Shown one piece after another: positions 11,096 through 19,959 of a DNA stretch of 64,000 nt. A program made the position numbers and the translations under genes. The DNA is taken from positions 2,418,001 to 2,482,000 of the forward strand of contig NZ_AP036014.1 of the NCBI RefSeq assembly GCF_003402415.2. Direction: 5' to 3'. Origin of the DNA: Cupidesulfovibrio sp000226255. Lineage in GTDB: Bacteria > Desulfobacterota > Desulfovibrionia > Desulfovibrionales > Desulfovibrionaceae. Position 1 is the first letter of the stretch. Each line of letters opens with the position of its first letter. Under the pieces are notes generated by a model. The model was given only the letters and a program-made list of their open reading frames with translations. It was not told where the DNA came from and made no database searches.

Positions 11096-11167
11096 CCTGT
11101 CCGCACGGTGGCTTCGCGAAGCCCCGTCCCGATTGACGCCCGCCCGCCCCTGTGGTGAAACCGCGCC

Positions 11168-11998
11168 ATGAGCATCAGCCGCACCCCCAAGAAACGCACC
11201 GCGCCCATCGCGCCCACCACTCCGGAAACCATCACCGTGCACACCGACCACGTGCGCGGCTACCGCAAGCGCACCGCCCGTCACGCGGACGAGGTGGTCT
11301 TTCAGGTGGTGGTGGAGGAAACCGACCTGTGGGTGACCGCACACGCCGGTCTGCCCGGTCTGCCAGACCTGGCCGACCTGCCCGACCGGATCGCCGCCTA
11401 CGTCACCGAACTGCGCGGCCAGATCAAGGCGTGGATGCTGCTTGCGCCAGACTTTCGCACCAGCCTCGTGCCCGTGCCCACGCCCGACAGCGCGCCGGAG
11501 GTGGCGCGGCGAATGGCGCACGGGGCCGACATCGCCGGGGTTGGCCCCTTCGCCGCCGTGGCGGGCACCGTGGCCCAGATGGTGGCGGAGCGCTTTGCCC
11601 CGGTGTCGCCGGACATCATCGTGGAGAATGGCGGGGACATCTACATCTGCTCCCGACGCGACCGGGTGGTGGGCCTGCTGCCCGACCCGGCCAGCGGCGA
11701 GATGATCGGCGTGGTGGTGAAGGCGGCGGACTGCCCGGTGTCGCTGTGCTCGTCGTCGGCCACCATCGGCCATTCGCTCAGCCTGGGCGTTGGCGACATC
11801 GCGGCGGTGCGGGCGCGCGACGCCAGCCTGGCCGACGCGGCGGCCACCCTGTTCGGCAACATGCTGCAAGGGCCGGACGACGTGGCCCGCGTGACCGAGC
11901 GCGCGGCGGCCATGGCGCACCTGGGCATAGAGGGAGTGTACGCCCAATGCGGCGGGCGCGTGGGCATTTGGGGCAACATGGAGCTTGCCGTCGCGTAG
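11168..11998 (+). CDS. UPF0280 family protein
   Basis: A 276-residue protein of the UPF0280 family, distantly ApbE-like; the reaction is unknown. The family core is visible as GVGPFAAVAGTVAQMVAE followed by ENGGDIYI, and SSSATIGHSLS in the C-terminal half. The ATG is 72 bp after the methyltransferase stop, so they may share a transcript. The first 25 residues (Thr/Pro-rich, basic) are not conserved in the family as I know it. Confidence 0.8.
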   Translation: MSISRTPKKRTAPIAPTTPETITVHTDHVRGYRKRTARHADEVVFQVVVEETDLWVTAHAGLPGLPDLADLPDRIAAYVTELRGQIKAWMLLAPDFRTSLVPVPTPDSAPEVARRMAHGADIAGVGPFAAVAGTVAQMVAERFAPVSPDIIVENGGDIYICSRRDRVVGLLPDPASGEMIGVVVKAADCPVSLCSSSATIGHSLSLGVGDIAAVRARDASLADAAATLFGNMLQGPDDVARVTERAAAMAHLGIEGVYAQCGGRVGIWGNMELAVA

Positions 11999-12181
11999 AT
12001 GGGGGCGGCGAGTAGCCGGAAGGGCGGCGACACGCACTCGAAGGCGAGGCCGGGGACGGGACGCCGCGAAGCGGACGCACTGTCCAGCCCACAGACGACA
12101 CGCGTGGACAGCCGCCCCTCGCACGGCCAAACGGCGCGGAGGCCACATGCCGCCTATGGCTTGTTACGCCCGCGCTACGCC

Positions 12182-13501
12182 CTATCGGGCCTCGTAGCTT
12201 TCCCGGATATTCCTGAACAATTCCAAAAGAAAACGGTCCGGAACCGTATCGCCGTTGATGGCGAGGCGCGAGAGCCGGGTGACCAGGTTGCCGCTGGGCG
12301 TGGTGACCGGCTGCAAGGTCAGTTCGTGGGTGCGGCTGCCGCCCTGCCTGCCGATGGCCGGTTCATCCGTGGTCATGCGCAGCACCCAGGCGGAGCCGGA
12401 GCGCCCCCACCCCATGGACACGCGGTGCCGCCGCGCGGCGTGGCGTTCCACCAGGGCCAGCAGCTCGCGCAGGGTGAACGCCTTGTCCCTGCCGGACACG
12501 CCAAGGAACTCGCCGTTGCGCCGGATGACCAGCGGCCGCTCGAACAGGGCGGCAGGCGGCATGGAGGAAGCGCCCTTGCCGCCGGATGTCTCGTCGGACG
12601 TCGCGCCGGACGTTGTGCCAGACGCCCCGCCGGACGTCGCGCCGGATGCACCGGCCTCGGTAGACGAGGGACCGGCATCGGCGGCTTCGAACTGGGCCGA
12701 AGAGAAATCTCCATCGGCGGTTGATCCGGTCGGAGAGGCCTCCGCGTGGGGGTTCGCTCCTGTTCCTCCGTCGGAATCGACACGGGAGCCGACACCCGCC
12801 GCTCCAGAGGCGGCGGTGTAGTAGTCATCCACGAGCCGGGTCACGGCTTCGGCGCGTTCGCGGCGCAGCAGTTCCAACGCGCCGTCCAGCCGCGCCGCGC
12901 GCTCGTCGAAGGCGGCCAGCAGTGCGTCGCGGTCCGCGCGCAGTTCCTCCACCTGGCGGCGCAGGCTGGAAAGCTCCGCCAGCATGTGCCCTTGCACCTG
13001 CAACAGCGTGGCCATGCGGTCGAGCATGCCGGGCAGCCCTTCCACCGCCTGGTCTCCATCCGGACCTTGCGCCATGCCGTGCGGGAACCCCCGCGTCCCG
13101 CCATCCGCGCTGCCGTCGAAATCCTGGAGCCGTTCCCGGCGGTATGGTTCCGCCCCCGCGCCGGATGCCCGCGCCCCCGCGCCGTCAACGCCGCCCGTTC
13201 GTGCGGGCCGGTGGGGATCACCGGGCTGTCCACCCTGCGCCCCCGGCCCGCCCTGCGCGGACAGCATCGCCGTCAACTCCTCCAGCCGTTCCTCGATCTG
13301 TTCCGCCGCCACGTTGCGCGTGTACATGCTCCTGATCTCCCTGAAGATGTCCAGCACATGCACGGGATAGCGCAGCCGCCTGCCCCGCCCTTCTCCGGCG
13401 GGCAGGAAGCGCGCGAACCTGTCCTTGTAATAGGCGATACTGGAGGGAGGCACGTCGAGGCGGCGGGCGATTTCGCGGAGGGTCAGCAGTTCGCGGATCA
13501 T
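12182..13501 (-). CDS. MerR-like regulator with coiled coil and unknown C-terminal domain
   Basis: A 439-residue DNA-binding protein. The N-terminus has a MerR-type winged helix (residues 1-55: LTLREIARRLDVPPSSIAYY, then a wing with GRRLRYPVHVLDIF). A Glu/Arg-rich coiled coil follows (about 150-225), then a degenerate linker of Gly-Ala-Ser-Thr repeats (about 275-320), and a C-terminal domain of about 110 residues that I do not recognise (FLGVSGRDKAFTLRELLALV). The start at 13501 has GGAG upstream; an in-frame start at 13558 is less likely. Three GTGCAAC-like boxes lie just upstream, suggesting autoregulation. Confidence 0.75.
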   Translation of the reverse strand: MIRELLTLREIARRLDVPPSSIAYYKDRFARFLPAGEGRGRRLRYPVHVLDIFREIRSMYTRNVAAEQIEERLEELTAMLSAQGGPGAQGGQPGDPHRPARTGGVDGAGARASGAGAEPYRRERLQDFDGSADGGTRGFPHGMAQGPDGDQAVEGLPGMLDRMATLLQVQGHMLAELSSLRRQVEELRADRDALLAAFDERAARLDGALELLRRERAEAVTRLVDDYYTAASGAAGVGSRVDSDGGTGANPHAEASPTGSTADGDFSSAQFEAADAGPSSTEAGASGATSGGASGTTSGATSDETSGGKGASSMPPAALFERPLVIRRNGEFLGVSGRDKAFTLRELLALVERHAARRHRVSMGWGRSGSAWVLRMTTDEPAIGRQGGSRTHELTLQPVTTPSGNLVTRLSRLAINGDTVPDRFLLELFRNIRESYEAR

Positions 13502-13521
13502 GGGGAAGTGCTCCAGTTCTT

Positions 13522-13619
13522 GTTGTTGCACAGTTGCGCGTGACGAGCACTTTGTCAAGAAATCCGCATAAAAATATTCTCTAGAAAATAGTACAACAAC
13601 CTTCGGCTAGTAGTGCAAC
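13522..13619. promoter_or_regulatory. Candidate operator boxes of the MerR-like regulator
   Basis: GTTGTTGCAC (13522-13531) is the reverse complement of GTGCAACAAC. The near-identical GTACAACAAC lies at 13591-13600 and GTGCAAC at 13613-13619. Between them on the minus strand is a possible promoter, TTGTTG then 17 bp then TATTTT. The arrangement of inverted and direct copies around the gene start fits a self-regulated promoter. Confidence 0.4.
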
Positions 13620-13952
13620 ATTCCTTGGACATTGACGGTCACACTGCGCGGGCACGACGCGGAGAGGCAAAACCCCGCCGCGAGCGGGGTAGGTGCGGGA
13701 GCCCGTGCACACCCTGGCTGGCGGGCAAGAAAGGTGGATTGCTGGAAGCCCGTAGGGCGAGACGGCAGGCGGTGCGCGAGATACGCATCAGACTGGGGCG
13801 CTATGGCTCCCATCCGGCAAGGGACTGCGGGACGGTAGGTCGCAGGGTTGCGCACCGGCAACGGACTCCTGCCAACCACGGGCTGGCATCGCCATACTTG
13901 TCGGTTCCCATGCCGCCCGCCACATGGCACCCGCTGCCGCCCCACAACCCGC

Positions 13953-13981
13953 TTGACTTCCCTTGCCAACTTCCATAACTA
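13953..13981 (+). promoter_or_regulatory. Probable promoter of tRNA-Thr
   Basis: TTGACT (13953-13958), a 17-bp spacer and TAACTA (13976-13981), about 75 bp before the tRNA. The rest of the 558-bp gap 13502-14059 holds the operator boxes described separately, a small hairpin (13672-13690) and no convincing gene. Confidence 0.55.
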
Positions 13982-14059
13982 GCACATCTCGCTTCTGGCG
14001 GAGGCATCCGCCGCGAGCACGCGCGCAGACGGGCCCGAGGGCGCGGACTGGGCGTGAAA

Positions 14060-14135
14060 GCCGGAGTAACTCAGTTGGTAGAGTAGCTGATTCGTAATCA
14101 GCAAGTCGTGAGTTCAAGTCTCATCTCCGGCTCCA
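14060..14135 (+). tRNA. tRNA-Thr (anticodon CGT)
   Basis: 76 nt with encoded CCA. The acceptor GCCGGAG pairs with CTCCGGC, the anticodon stem GCTGA/TCAGC encloses TTCGTAA (anticodon CGT), and the T-arm contains AGTTCAAGTCT. D-loop and T-loop are normal. Confidence 0.95.
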
Positions 14136-14145
14136 GAAAAAAGCA

Positions 14146-14175
14146 AGGGGTCAGGCGCAAGCCTGACCCCTCTTT
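14146..14175. terminator. Bidirectional terminator, tRNA-Thr / diguanylate cyclase
   Basis: An 11-bp perfect stem AGGGGTCAGGC/GCCTGACCCCT with GCAA loop (14146-14171), followed by CTTTT on the plus strand and by TGCTTTTTT on the minus strand. It serves tRNA-Thr from the left and the GGDEF gene (stop at 14197) from the right. Confidence 0.9.
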
Positions 14176-14196
14176 TCGTGCGCGGGCAATCCCCCG

Positions 14197-15345
14197 TCAG
14201 ACGCCATGCCTCCGATAGGCGTTGCGCCCGCCGTGCTTGGCTTCGTACAGTGCAGCATCGGCCTCGGCCAGCATGCCGTCCAGGTCCTGCGGGCCGCGCG
14301 GCACCCGGCACGCGGCACCCACGCTCACGGTGAAGGGCACCCCCCTGCCCTGCTCCGCCGCCTCCAGCCCCGCCCGTTCCATGCCCTGGCGGATGCGTTC
14401 TCCCACGAGGTCGGTCACCGCGCCGTCGGCGTCGGGCAGCACGGCGGCGAATTCCTCGCCGCCGAAGCGGCAGGTGGCGTCGTAGCCGCGCACCAGCGCG
14501 GGCAGCGCCGCACCGATGCAGCGCAGCACCGCATCGCCCATGGGGTGGCCATGCGTGTCGTTGACCCGTTTGAAATGGTCCACGTCGAAGATGATCACCC
14601 CCACGGGCGTGCCCTTACGGGCGGCCAGGGCCAGGGCGGGCTCCACGACGGACAGGAAGTGGCGGCGGTTGTGCAGGCCGGTGAGGGCATCGGTGGTGGC
14701 CAGGCGGTGGATGTGCGCCTCGTACCGTTCGCGCAGCACCACCACGAACCACACGCACCCGATGAACGCCAGCGCCTGCAACAGCAGCAAGCCGACCATC
14801 TCCATATGCGGCACGGCGGGAATGTCCGCCCCCTCGTGCCGGGCCAGCAGGTACCCGCCCCGCAGGAACGTGAACGCAGCCAAGGCCAGGTACGCGCCGC
14901 CGGTAGCGCCATGCAGCCGCCGCGACGCCACGTTGCGCGTGGTGAGCAGCAGCACCCCGCCGGGCAGAAACAGCACGGCCGCCGCCATGGACTGCACAAA
15001 GGCCCGCACCTCGAAGGGCCGCCCGGCCACGGCAACGGCCAATAGCACATGCAGCGTCACCACCCCCGCAAGCACTGGCAGCAACTTCGACGGACGACCG
15101 GTGCGCACCCGCACGATGGCCAGCGCCTCGAATCCCAGCCCCACCAGCAACAGAAACCGGAACGGCGGCATCACGTCCGACGCCGCCGTGGCCAGGCCGA
15201 AGCCCAGCCAGCCCGCGGCCTGCACGCCCTTGCCCCACGCCAGCAGACGCAGGTCGTGCCCGTCGCCGTCCAGATGGCCGTGCACCAGCAGCAGCGCCAC
15301 GGTGACGGCGCACAACACGCACAGCGCAAGGGAAAGAGAGGCCAT
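14197..15345 (-). CDS. Membrane diguanylate cyclase (GGDEF)
   Basis: Synthesises cyclic di-GMP. Of 382 residues the first about 205 form some six or seven hydrophobic helices, a membrane sensor of unknown ligand. The C-terminal GGDEF domain starts at TDALTGLHNRRHF and has the catalytic motif RFGGEEF, a functional variant of GGDEF, plus IIFDVDHFKRVNDTHGH. No obvious RxxD inhibitory site is present five residues before the GGEEF. It is a single gene, with the terminator shared with tRNA-Thr just beyond its stop. Confidence 0.92.
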   Translation of the reverse strand: MASLSLALCVLCAVTVALLLVHGHLDGDGHDLRLLAWGKGVQAAGWLGFGLATAASDVMPPFRFLLLVGLGFEALAIVRVRTGRPSKLLPVLAGVVTLHVLLAVAVAGRPFEVRAFVQSMAAAVLFLPGGVLLLTTRNVASRRLHGATGGAYLALAAFTFLRGGYLLARHEGADIPAVPHMEMVGLLLLQALAFIGCVWFVVVLRERYEAHIHRLATTDALTGLHNRRHFLSVVEPALALAARKGTPVGVIIFDVDHFKRVNDTHGHPMGDAVLRCIGAALPALVRGYDATCRFGGEEFAAVLPDADGAVTDLVGERIRQGMERAGLEAAEQGRGVPFTVSVGAACRVPRGPQDLDGMLAEADAALYEAKHGGRNAYRRHGV

Positions 15346-15392
15346 GAGCCGTTCCTCCGTGGTCGTTGTGGGCCACAGGTGCGCGGCGGCGT

Positions 15393-16040
15393 TCAGCGGC
15401 GGGGCAACACCTCGCGCACGGCCGCCGCCACGGTGTCGGCAAGGGCCGCCGTCAGCCCGCTCTGGGCCGTGACCAGGGCGGCATAGTCATCACCGGCGGG
15501 CCGTCGCTCGACCATCCGGCCACGGCGCAACGTGGCGCCCGAACGATCCAGCAGCGCCCACCAGGCGTCCAGCACCACCGTGCCGCCAAGGCTGCCGTCC
15601 AGCCGGATCACATCCACGGTCACGCGGATGTCGGCGTCGTCGGCCTTTACGCCGGGAAACACCAGCACGTGCTCGCCGCCCAGCGAGCGCGAAACGTCTT
15701 CGGCCAGCACGCGGGGCAGGCTTTCGGCCAACGGCTCGGCCCAGCGGTCGAATTCCGCCAGCCCCAGCCGCACGCCGTCGCCCTCGCGGGTGACGATCTG
15801 CGGACGGTCAAGATACGAGGCAACGTTCACCGGCCCCACCGCCACCCGCGCCTGGGGCGCGACAGGCAAGACGCGTGCACTGCCCCCCGCCGGAGGCGAG
15901 AGCAGATAGAACCGCGTGGCGGCGCTGCTGCCCGCGCAACCGGCCAACAACAGACAGGCCAGCAGCGCCAGCAGAAGGGCCAGCGATGGCATCCACGGAA
16001 CCGTCGGCACGGGACGATGGCAAAGCGAAGCGGCGTTCAT
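15393..16040 (-). CDS. ABC-transport auxiliary lipoprotein (PqiC-like)
   Basis: A 215-residue lipoprotein of the ABC-type transport auxiliary family that accompanies MCE systems. It has a signal peptide with lipobox LLAGC at about residues 31-35, then FYLLSPP and the domain core VAVGPVNVASYLDRPQIV, as in PqiC-type proteins. The ATG at 16040 shares one base with the mlaD-like stop, so it is the last gene of the four-gene lipid-transport operon. It probably sits on the periplasmic side of the outer membrane and receives lipid from the MCE protein. Confidence 0.88.
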   Translation of the reverse strand: MNAASLCHRPVPTVPWMPSLALLLALLACLLLAGCAGSSAATRFYLLSPPAGGSARVLPVAPQARVAVGPVNVASYLDRPQIVTREGDGVRLGLAEFDRWAEPLAESLPRVLAEDVSRSLGGEHVLVFPGVKADDADIRVTVDVIRLDGSLGGTVVLDAWWALLDRSGATLRRGRMVERRPAGDDYAALVTAQSGLTAALADTVAAAVREVLPRR

Positions 16041-17023
16041 CAGCGATACTCTCCTTTGCCTCGCAGCAAGGCCTCGGGGTGACGTTCCAGATACTCGGCC
16101 AAGGCCCGCAGCGACCGGGCCGCGCCGCCCATCTCGCGCAGGGCCTGCTGCACCTCGGTCATGGTGCGCGAATCGTCGCGGATGGTTCCGTGGGCGGCGG
16201 CCAGGGCCGACTCGGCCCGCGCGGACGCTGCCGCCAGCGACTTCAGGGTCTGGGTGGCCTGGGCCAGGGTGTCCGGCAGTTGCCGGTCCAGCTTGTCCGC
16301 CAGCGCGCCGTAGCGTTGCGCCGCCCCGGTCACGGACTGGCCAAGGGGGGCCACCTGGGCGTTCAGGGATGCGGCCAACTGGCGCACTTCCTTCAGGGTG
16401 TCGTTCAGGCTGGCGGCCGTATCCGACACCACCGGCGAGTTCACCAGCTTGTTCAGCCCGGTCACCGCTTCGTTCAACTGCGCCATGATGCTTTCGATGG
16501 GCAGGTTCTGGAGCGTGCGGGTCAACTCCTCCATGGGCGAGGGCAACGTGGGGATTTCGCGCAGGGTTCCGTCGCCGCGCAGCACCAGCGGGCTGCCGGG
16601 TTCGAAGTCGACCTCGATCATCAACTGTCCGGTGACGAAGCTCTGCAACGCCAGCCGCGCCCGCATGCCCTTTTCCACCAGCAGGTCCAGCACCTTGCCG
16701 TCCGCCTGTCGCTTGACCACGGTGCCATCCTTCATGTTCAGGATGCGCTCCGGATCGAACTCAATGAACACCGGAATGAAGAATTCCAGGGTATCGGGGT
16801 CGTGCAGCAGCCGGATTTCGGTCACGCTGCCTATGGGCACGCCCCGGAAGACCACGGGCGCGCCGATATTCAGCCCCCGCACCGACCCCTTGAAGTAGAG
16901 CACCAGTTGCGGCCGGTCCTTCATGAACCTGCCGGAGCCGAACAGCAGCACCGCCGCCGCCAGCAGCGCCAGCGCCCCCACCACGAACGCGCCGAGCATG
17001 GCCTTGTTGGCTTCGCGCGCCAT
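16040..17023 (-). CDS. MlaD/MCE-domain lipid-binding protein
   Basis: A 327-residue membrane-anchored MCE protein. One N-terminal transmembrane helix (about 9-30) is followed by the MCE domain with VRGLNIGAPVVFRGVPIGSV (about 48-67). A long helical region then runs to the C-terminus, with NDTLKEVRQLAASLNAQ and similar amphipathic repeats likely to form a tube or coiled coil across the periplasm. It presumably binds phospholipid and links the MlaE/MlaF ABC complex to the lipoprotein encoded next. The stop is fused by one base to the start of the next gene, and its ATG at 17023 meets the stop of the ATPase gene. Confidence 0.92.
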   Translation of the reverse strand: MAREANKAMLGAFVVGALALLAAAVLLFGSGRFMKDRPQLVLYFKGSVRGLNIGAPVVFRGVPIGSVTEIRLLHDPDTLEFFIPVFIEFDPERILNMKDGTVVKRQADGKVLDLLVEKGMRARLALQSFVTGQLMIEVDFEPGSPLVLRGDGTLREIPTLPSPMEELTRTLQNLPIESIMAQLNEAVTGLNKLVNSPVVSDTAASLNDTLKEVRQLAASLNAQVAPLGQSVTGAAQRYGALADKLDRQLPDTLAQATQTLKSLAAASARAESALAAAHGTIRDDSRTMTEVQQALREMGGAARSLRALAEYLERHPEALLRGKGEYR

Positions 17024-17949
17024 TACCGTTCCTCCTTGCCGCAGGATGGTGCATCCGGTCCGATGCCGACTTCCTCCGTCGCGCCCGTTTCTTCCGGTCC
17101 GGCCGGGGGTGCCCCGTCCGGTGGCGCTGCCCCCGTCACGGGGCCGGGCCTGCGCGCCGCGCCCATGGAGGATTCGCCACGGGTCAGGAAGCGCACGGCC
17201 TTGGGGTCGCGCGCCTCGCGCAGGATGTCGTTGGGGTTGCCGCCAGCGGTCATGGTGCGCGTTTCCACGTCCAGGAACACCGAATTGGTGCCGATGGCGA
17301 AAATGGACGCCAGTTCATGGGTGACCACCACGATGGTGGTGCCCAGACTCTCGCGCAATTCCAGGATCAGGTCGTCCAGCAGCCGCGCGCTCACCGGGTC
17401 CAGCCCGGCCGAGGGCTCGTCGAAGAAGACGATTTCCGGGTCCAGCGCAAGGGCCCGGGCCAGCCCGGCGCGCTTGCGCATGCCGCCGCTGATCTCCGAG
17501 GGGTAGAACCGCTCGAAGCCCGCCAGCCCCACCAGGGCCAGCTTGAAGGACACGATGTCGGCGATCTCGGCGCGCGAAAGCCTGGTGTACTGCTCCAGCG
17601 GCAGGGCCACGTTTTCCGCCAGGGTCATGGAGCTCCACAGCGCGCCGCTCTGGTACAGGATGCCCGCGCGGCGCATCACCGCGTCGCGCACGGCCGGGGG
17701 GCCGCCCCAGAAGTCTGTGCTGCCGTACTGCACGGTGCCCGAGGCGGGCTGCTTCAGCCCCACCAGCACCTTGAGCAGGGTGGATTTGCCGCAGCCGCTG
17801 CCGCCCATGATGATGAAGATGTCGCCGCGCCCGATGTCGAAGTTCAGCCCGCGCATGAGCACGAACGAGCCGTAGGCCACGGTCAGGTCGCGCACCCGGA
17901 TGTGCGGCGCGGGGGGCTGGATGGCGGAAGATGGCGTGGTCTGGTTCAT
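17023..17949 (-). CDS. ABC transporter ATPase of the MCE system (MlaF-like)
   Basis: A 308-residue ATPase. Walker A is GGSGCGKST (near residue 48), the ABC signature is SGGMRKRAGLARALA, and Walker B is EIVFFDEPSAGLDPVSA, all typical of MlaF. The start ATG at 17949 overlaps the permease stop by four bases (ATGA). The C-terminal 45 residues (Gly/Pro/Ala-rich) extend beyond the normal ATPase and look disordered. Confidence 0.93.
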   Translation of the reverse strand: MNQTTPSSAIQPPAPHIRVRDLTVAYGSFVLMRGLNFDIGRGDIFIIMGGSGCGKSTLLKVLVGLKQPASGTVQYGSTDFWGGPPAVRDAVMRRAGILYQSGALWSSMTLAENVALPLEQYTRLSRAEIADIVSFKLALVGLAGFERFYPSEISGGMRKRAGLARALALDPEIVFFDEPSAGLDPVSARLLDDLILELRESLGTTIVVVTHELASIFAIGTNSVFLDVETRTMTAGGNPNDILREARDPKAVRFLTRGESSMGAARRPGPVTGAAPPDGAPPAGPEETGATEEVGIGPDAPSCGKEER

Positions 17950-19091
17950 ATGCCCAGCACCTCGCAGGCCACGGTGATGAACGCGGTGCACAGGATGATG
18001 GACACGATGCCGCTGACCACCGCCGCCGTGGTGGCCGCGCCCACGGCCGAGGCGCTGCGGCCGCAGCGCATGCCGTGGTAGCAGCCGCACAGCGCCACCA
18101 CCACGCCGAACACCGCCCCGTGGGTGATGCCTATCCACACGTTGGCCATGGTCATGGCCTCCTGCGTGGCGATCAGGTACTCCATGGGGTTCAGGTCCAG
18201 CATGAACACCCCCACGATGAACCCGCCCGCCATGCCCATGAGGTCGGCGTAGATGGTCAGCAGCGGCAGCATCACCACCAGGGCCAGCAGGCGCGGCAGC
18301 ACCAGTTGTTCCACCGGGCGCAGGCCCATGGTGGCCAGGGCGTCCACCTCTTCGTTGACCTGCATGGTGCCCAGGATGGCCGCATAGGATGCACCCGTGC
18401 GCCCGGCCATGGTGATGCCGGTCATGATGGCCCCCATCACCCGCACCATGGCGATGGCCACCAGGCTGGCCACGTAGATCTGCGCGCCGAACACCCGCAG
18501 TTGCACCGCGCCCACGAAGGCCAGGATGAGCCCCACCAGCAGGCTGATCAGCGAGACGATGGGCAGCGCGGCGGAACCGCTTTCGGACATGAACTGCAAC
18601 AGGTCGCGCGGCCGCATGTCCGCCCGGCCGCGCGCAAGGCGGGCCAGCGCGGACGCCACCTCGCCGATGAAATCAAGGACGCTGCCCACGGGCTTGGGCA
18701 GTTCCAGCACCTTCGCGCCGATGCGCTCGAAAAGGCCGGGCCGTGCATCGCTGCGGGCGGCCCCGGCGCGCTCGGGCACGGCGAAGGCAAGGTCCACCAG
18801 CCGGGTCAGCCCGGCGGGCAGGTCGCTGGTGTCCACCGAAAGGTTGCGTTCGCGGCAGGCGCGGATCACCCCGGCCACGAAGATGGCGAGGCTGCTGTCC
18901 CAGTCGCCCAGCCCTTCGGCGGCCAGGGATACGGCGGCCACGCCCGGCTCCTGCAGCCTGGCCATGGCCGATGTCCGGGCCGCGCCAGCCAGCGGGGCGG
19001 CAAGGTTCCATGCCCCGCCCACGGCAAGGCGCAGCAGGATGCCCCCTTGCGTGCCGGAACTGGAGACGGTGAGTGTGGCGTGCGGTGGCAT
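17946..19091 (-). CDS. MlaE-family permease with N-terminal STAS-like domain
   Basis: A 381-residue fusion. Residues about 1-105 resemble a STAS domain (as in MlaB), and the rest is the MlaE permease with four to five transmembrane helices and the motif GAIMTGITMAGRTGASYAAILGT shortened here to its core TMAGRTGASYAAILG. In E. coli MlaB and MlaE are separate; here the STAS part is fused to the permease. First gene of the operon mlaE-mlaF-mlaD-lipoprotein, likely for phospholipid trafficking between membranes. Confidence 0.92.
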   Translation of the reverse strand: MPPHATLTVSSSGTQGGILLRLAVGGAWNLAAPLAGAARTSAMARLQEPGVAAVSLAAEGLGDWDSSLAIFVAGVIRACRERNLSVDTSDLPAGLTRLVDLAFAVPERAGAARSDARPGLFERIGAKVLELPKPVGSVLDFIGEVASALARLARGRADMRPRDLLQFMSESGSAALPIVSLISLLVGLILAFVGAVQLRVFGAQIYVASLVAIAMVRVMGAIMTGITMAGRTGASYAAILGTMQVNEEVDALATMGLRPVEQLVLPRLLALVVMLPLLTIYADLMGMAGGFIVGVFMLDLNPMEYLIATQEAMTMANVWIGITHGAVFGVVVALCGCYHGMRCGRSASAVGAATTAAVVSGIVSIILCTAFITVACEVLGI

Positions 19092-19270
19092 GGCGCATCC
19101 GGGTAATGGCGCTACAGGGTGTAGGAGCCGGGAGCGGTCACAGCCGGGCGTGCCGTTTCCGGGCGGCTATGCCCCGGATTCTGCCGGGGTGGAGAACACG
19201 CGCCAGCAGCGGTCATGCCGCCGCAATCCTTCTTCCGGGCCGTACATGTGGCCCTGCGGTATTGCCGGTC

Positions 19271-19951
19271 CTACGGACGCAGGTTGCCCGCCTTGAATTC
19301 GGCCAGTCGCTTGCCCAGCCGCGCTGCCCAGAACTCGCACGCATCCCTGGCATCCTGCATGGAGCCGCGCAGGGGGGCCTTGGTGCCGCTGCGCCGGTCC
19401 ACGGACGCGGCTAGCTGGGTGCCAGTAGCCCCATCCAGCACTTCCATTTCCACCGATGCCTCGCCCGTGCCGATGTGCTCGCCGCTCACGGCGCGGGTGG
19501 CGCCGGACACCGCGATGCCGATGGGCACGATGGAGGTCAGGGTGCCGCTTACGGGATCGCCGGGCACAATGTCGGTAAGGGCGGTGCGCAGCACCAGCAC
19601 GCGCGGGCCGGGTTCCGCCACCACGCGGTAGCTCTTGCCCGCCTCGCGCACCAGGGCGTCGCCGAAGAAGGTCAGCAGTTCGTCCAGCTCCTTGGCGTCC
19701 ACACCCTTGAACGGCGCGTCGGGCTTGATCCACGCCTTCGGCCGGTCGATGACCACGGCGTCATAGTCCTTGGCGTTGATGCCGGACTTGATCCAGACCA
19801 GCCCGGCCTGGTCATCGCGCCCCTTGGACAGCTTGGAGTAGTCCTTGAGGAAGCCCGAGGGCTTCGCGTCCAGTTTGTGCGCCGCGCAGCCGGTGACCGC
19901 AAGCAGCAGAACAAGGGCGATACACGACATGATGCGGGACGGAACGGCCAT
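19271..19951 (-). CDS. DUF3313-type lipoprotein
   Basis: A 226-residue lipoprotein with a signal peptide and lipobox VTGC (about 19-22). The body resembles DUF3313 proteins: SGFLKDYSKL near the N-terminus, then a domain with ALVREAGKSYRVV and a region VPIGIAVSGATRAVSGEHIG. Function unknown; the family is often found beside efflux or envelope genes. The ATG at 19951 has AGGAGG six bases upstream. It lies eight bases after the RND pump stop, so it is the last gene of the efflux operon. Confidence 0.85.
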   Translation of the reverse strand: MAVPSRIMSCIALVLLLAVTGCAAHKLDAKPSGFLKDYSKLSKGRDDQAGLVWIKSGINAKDYDAVVIDRPKAWIKPDAPFKGVDAKELDELLTFFGDALVREAGKSYRVVAEPGPRVLVLRTALTDIVPGDPVSGTLTSIVPIGIAVSGATRAVSGEHIGTGEASVEMEVLDGATGTQLAASVDRRSGTKAPLRGSMQDARDACEFWAARLGKRLAEFKAGNLRP

Positions 19952-19959
19952 GACTCCTC

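Noticed and set aside
13607..13969. 120-codon minus-strand frame upstream of the MerR-like gene
   Set aside because: No ribosome site, no domain, and it overlaps the operator boxes; probably non-coding.
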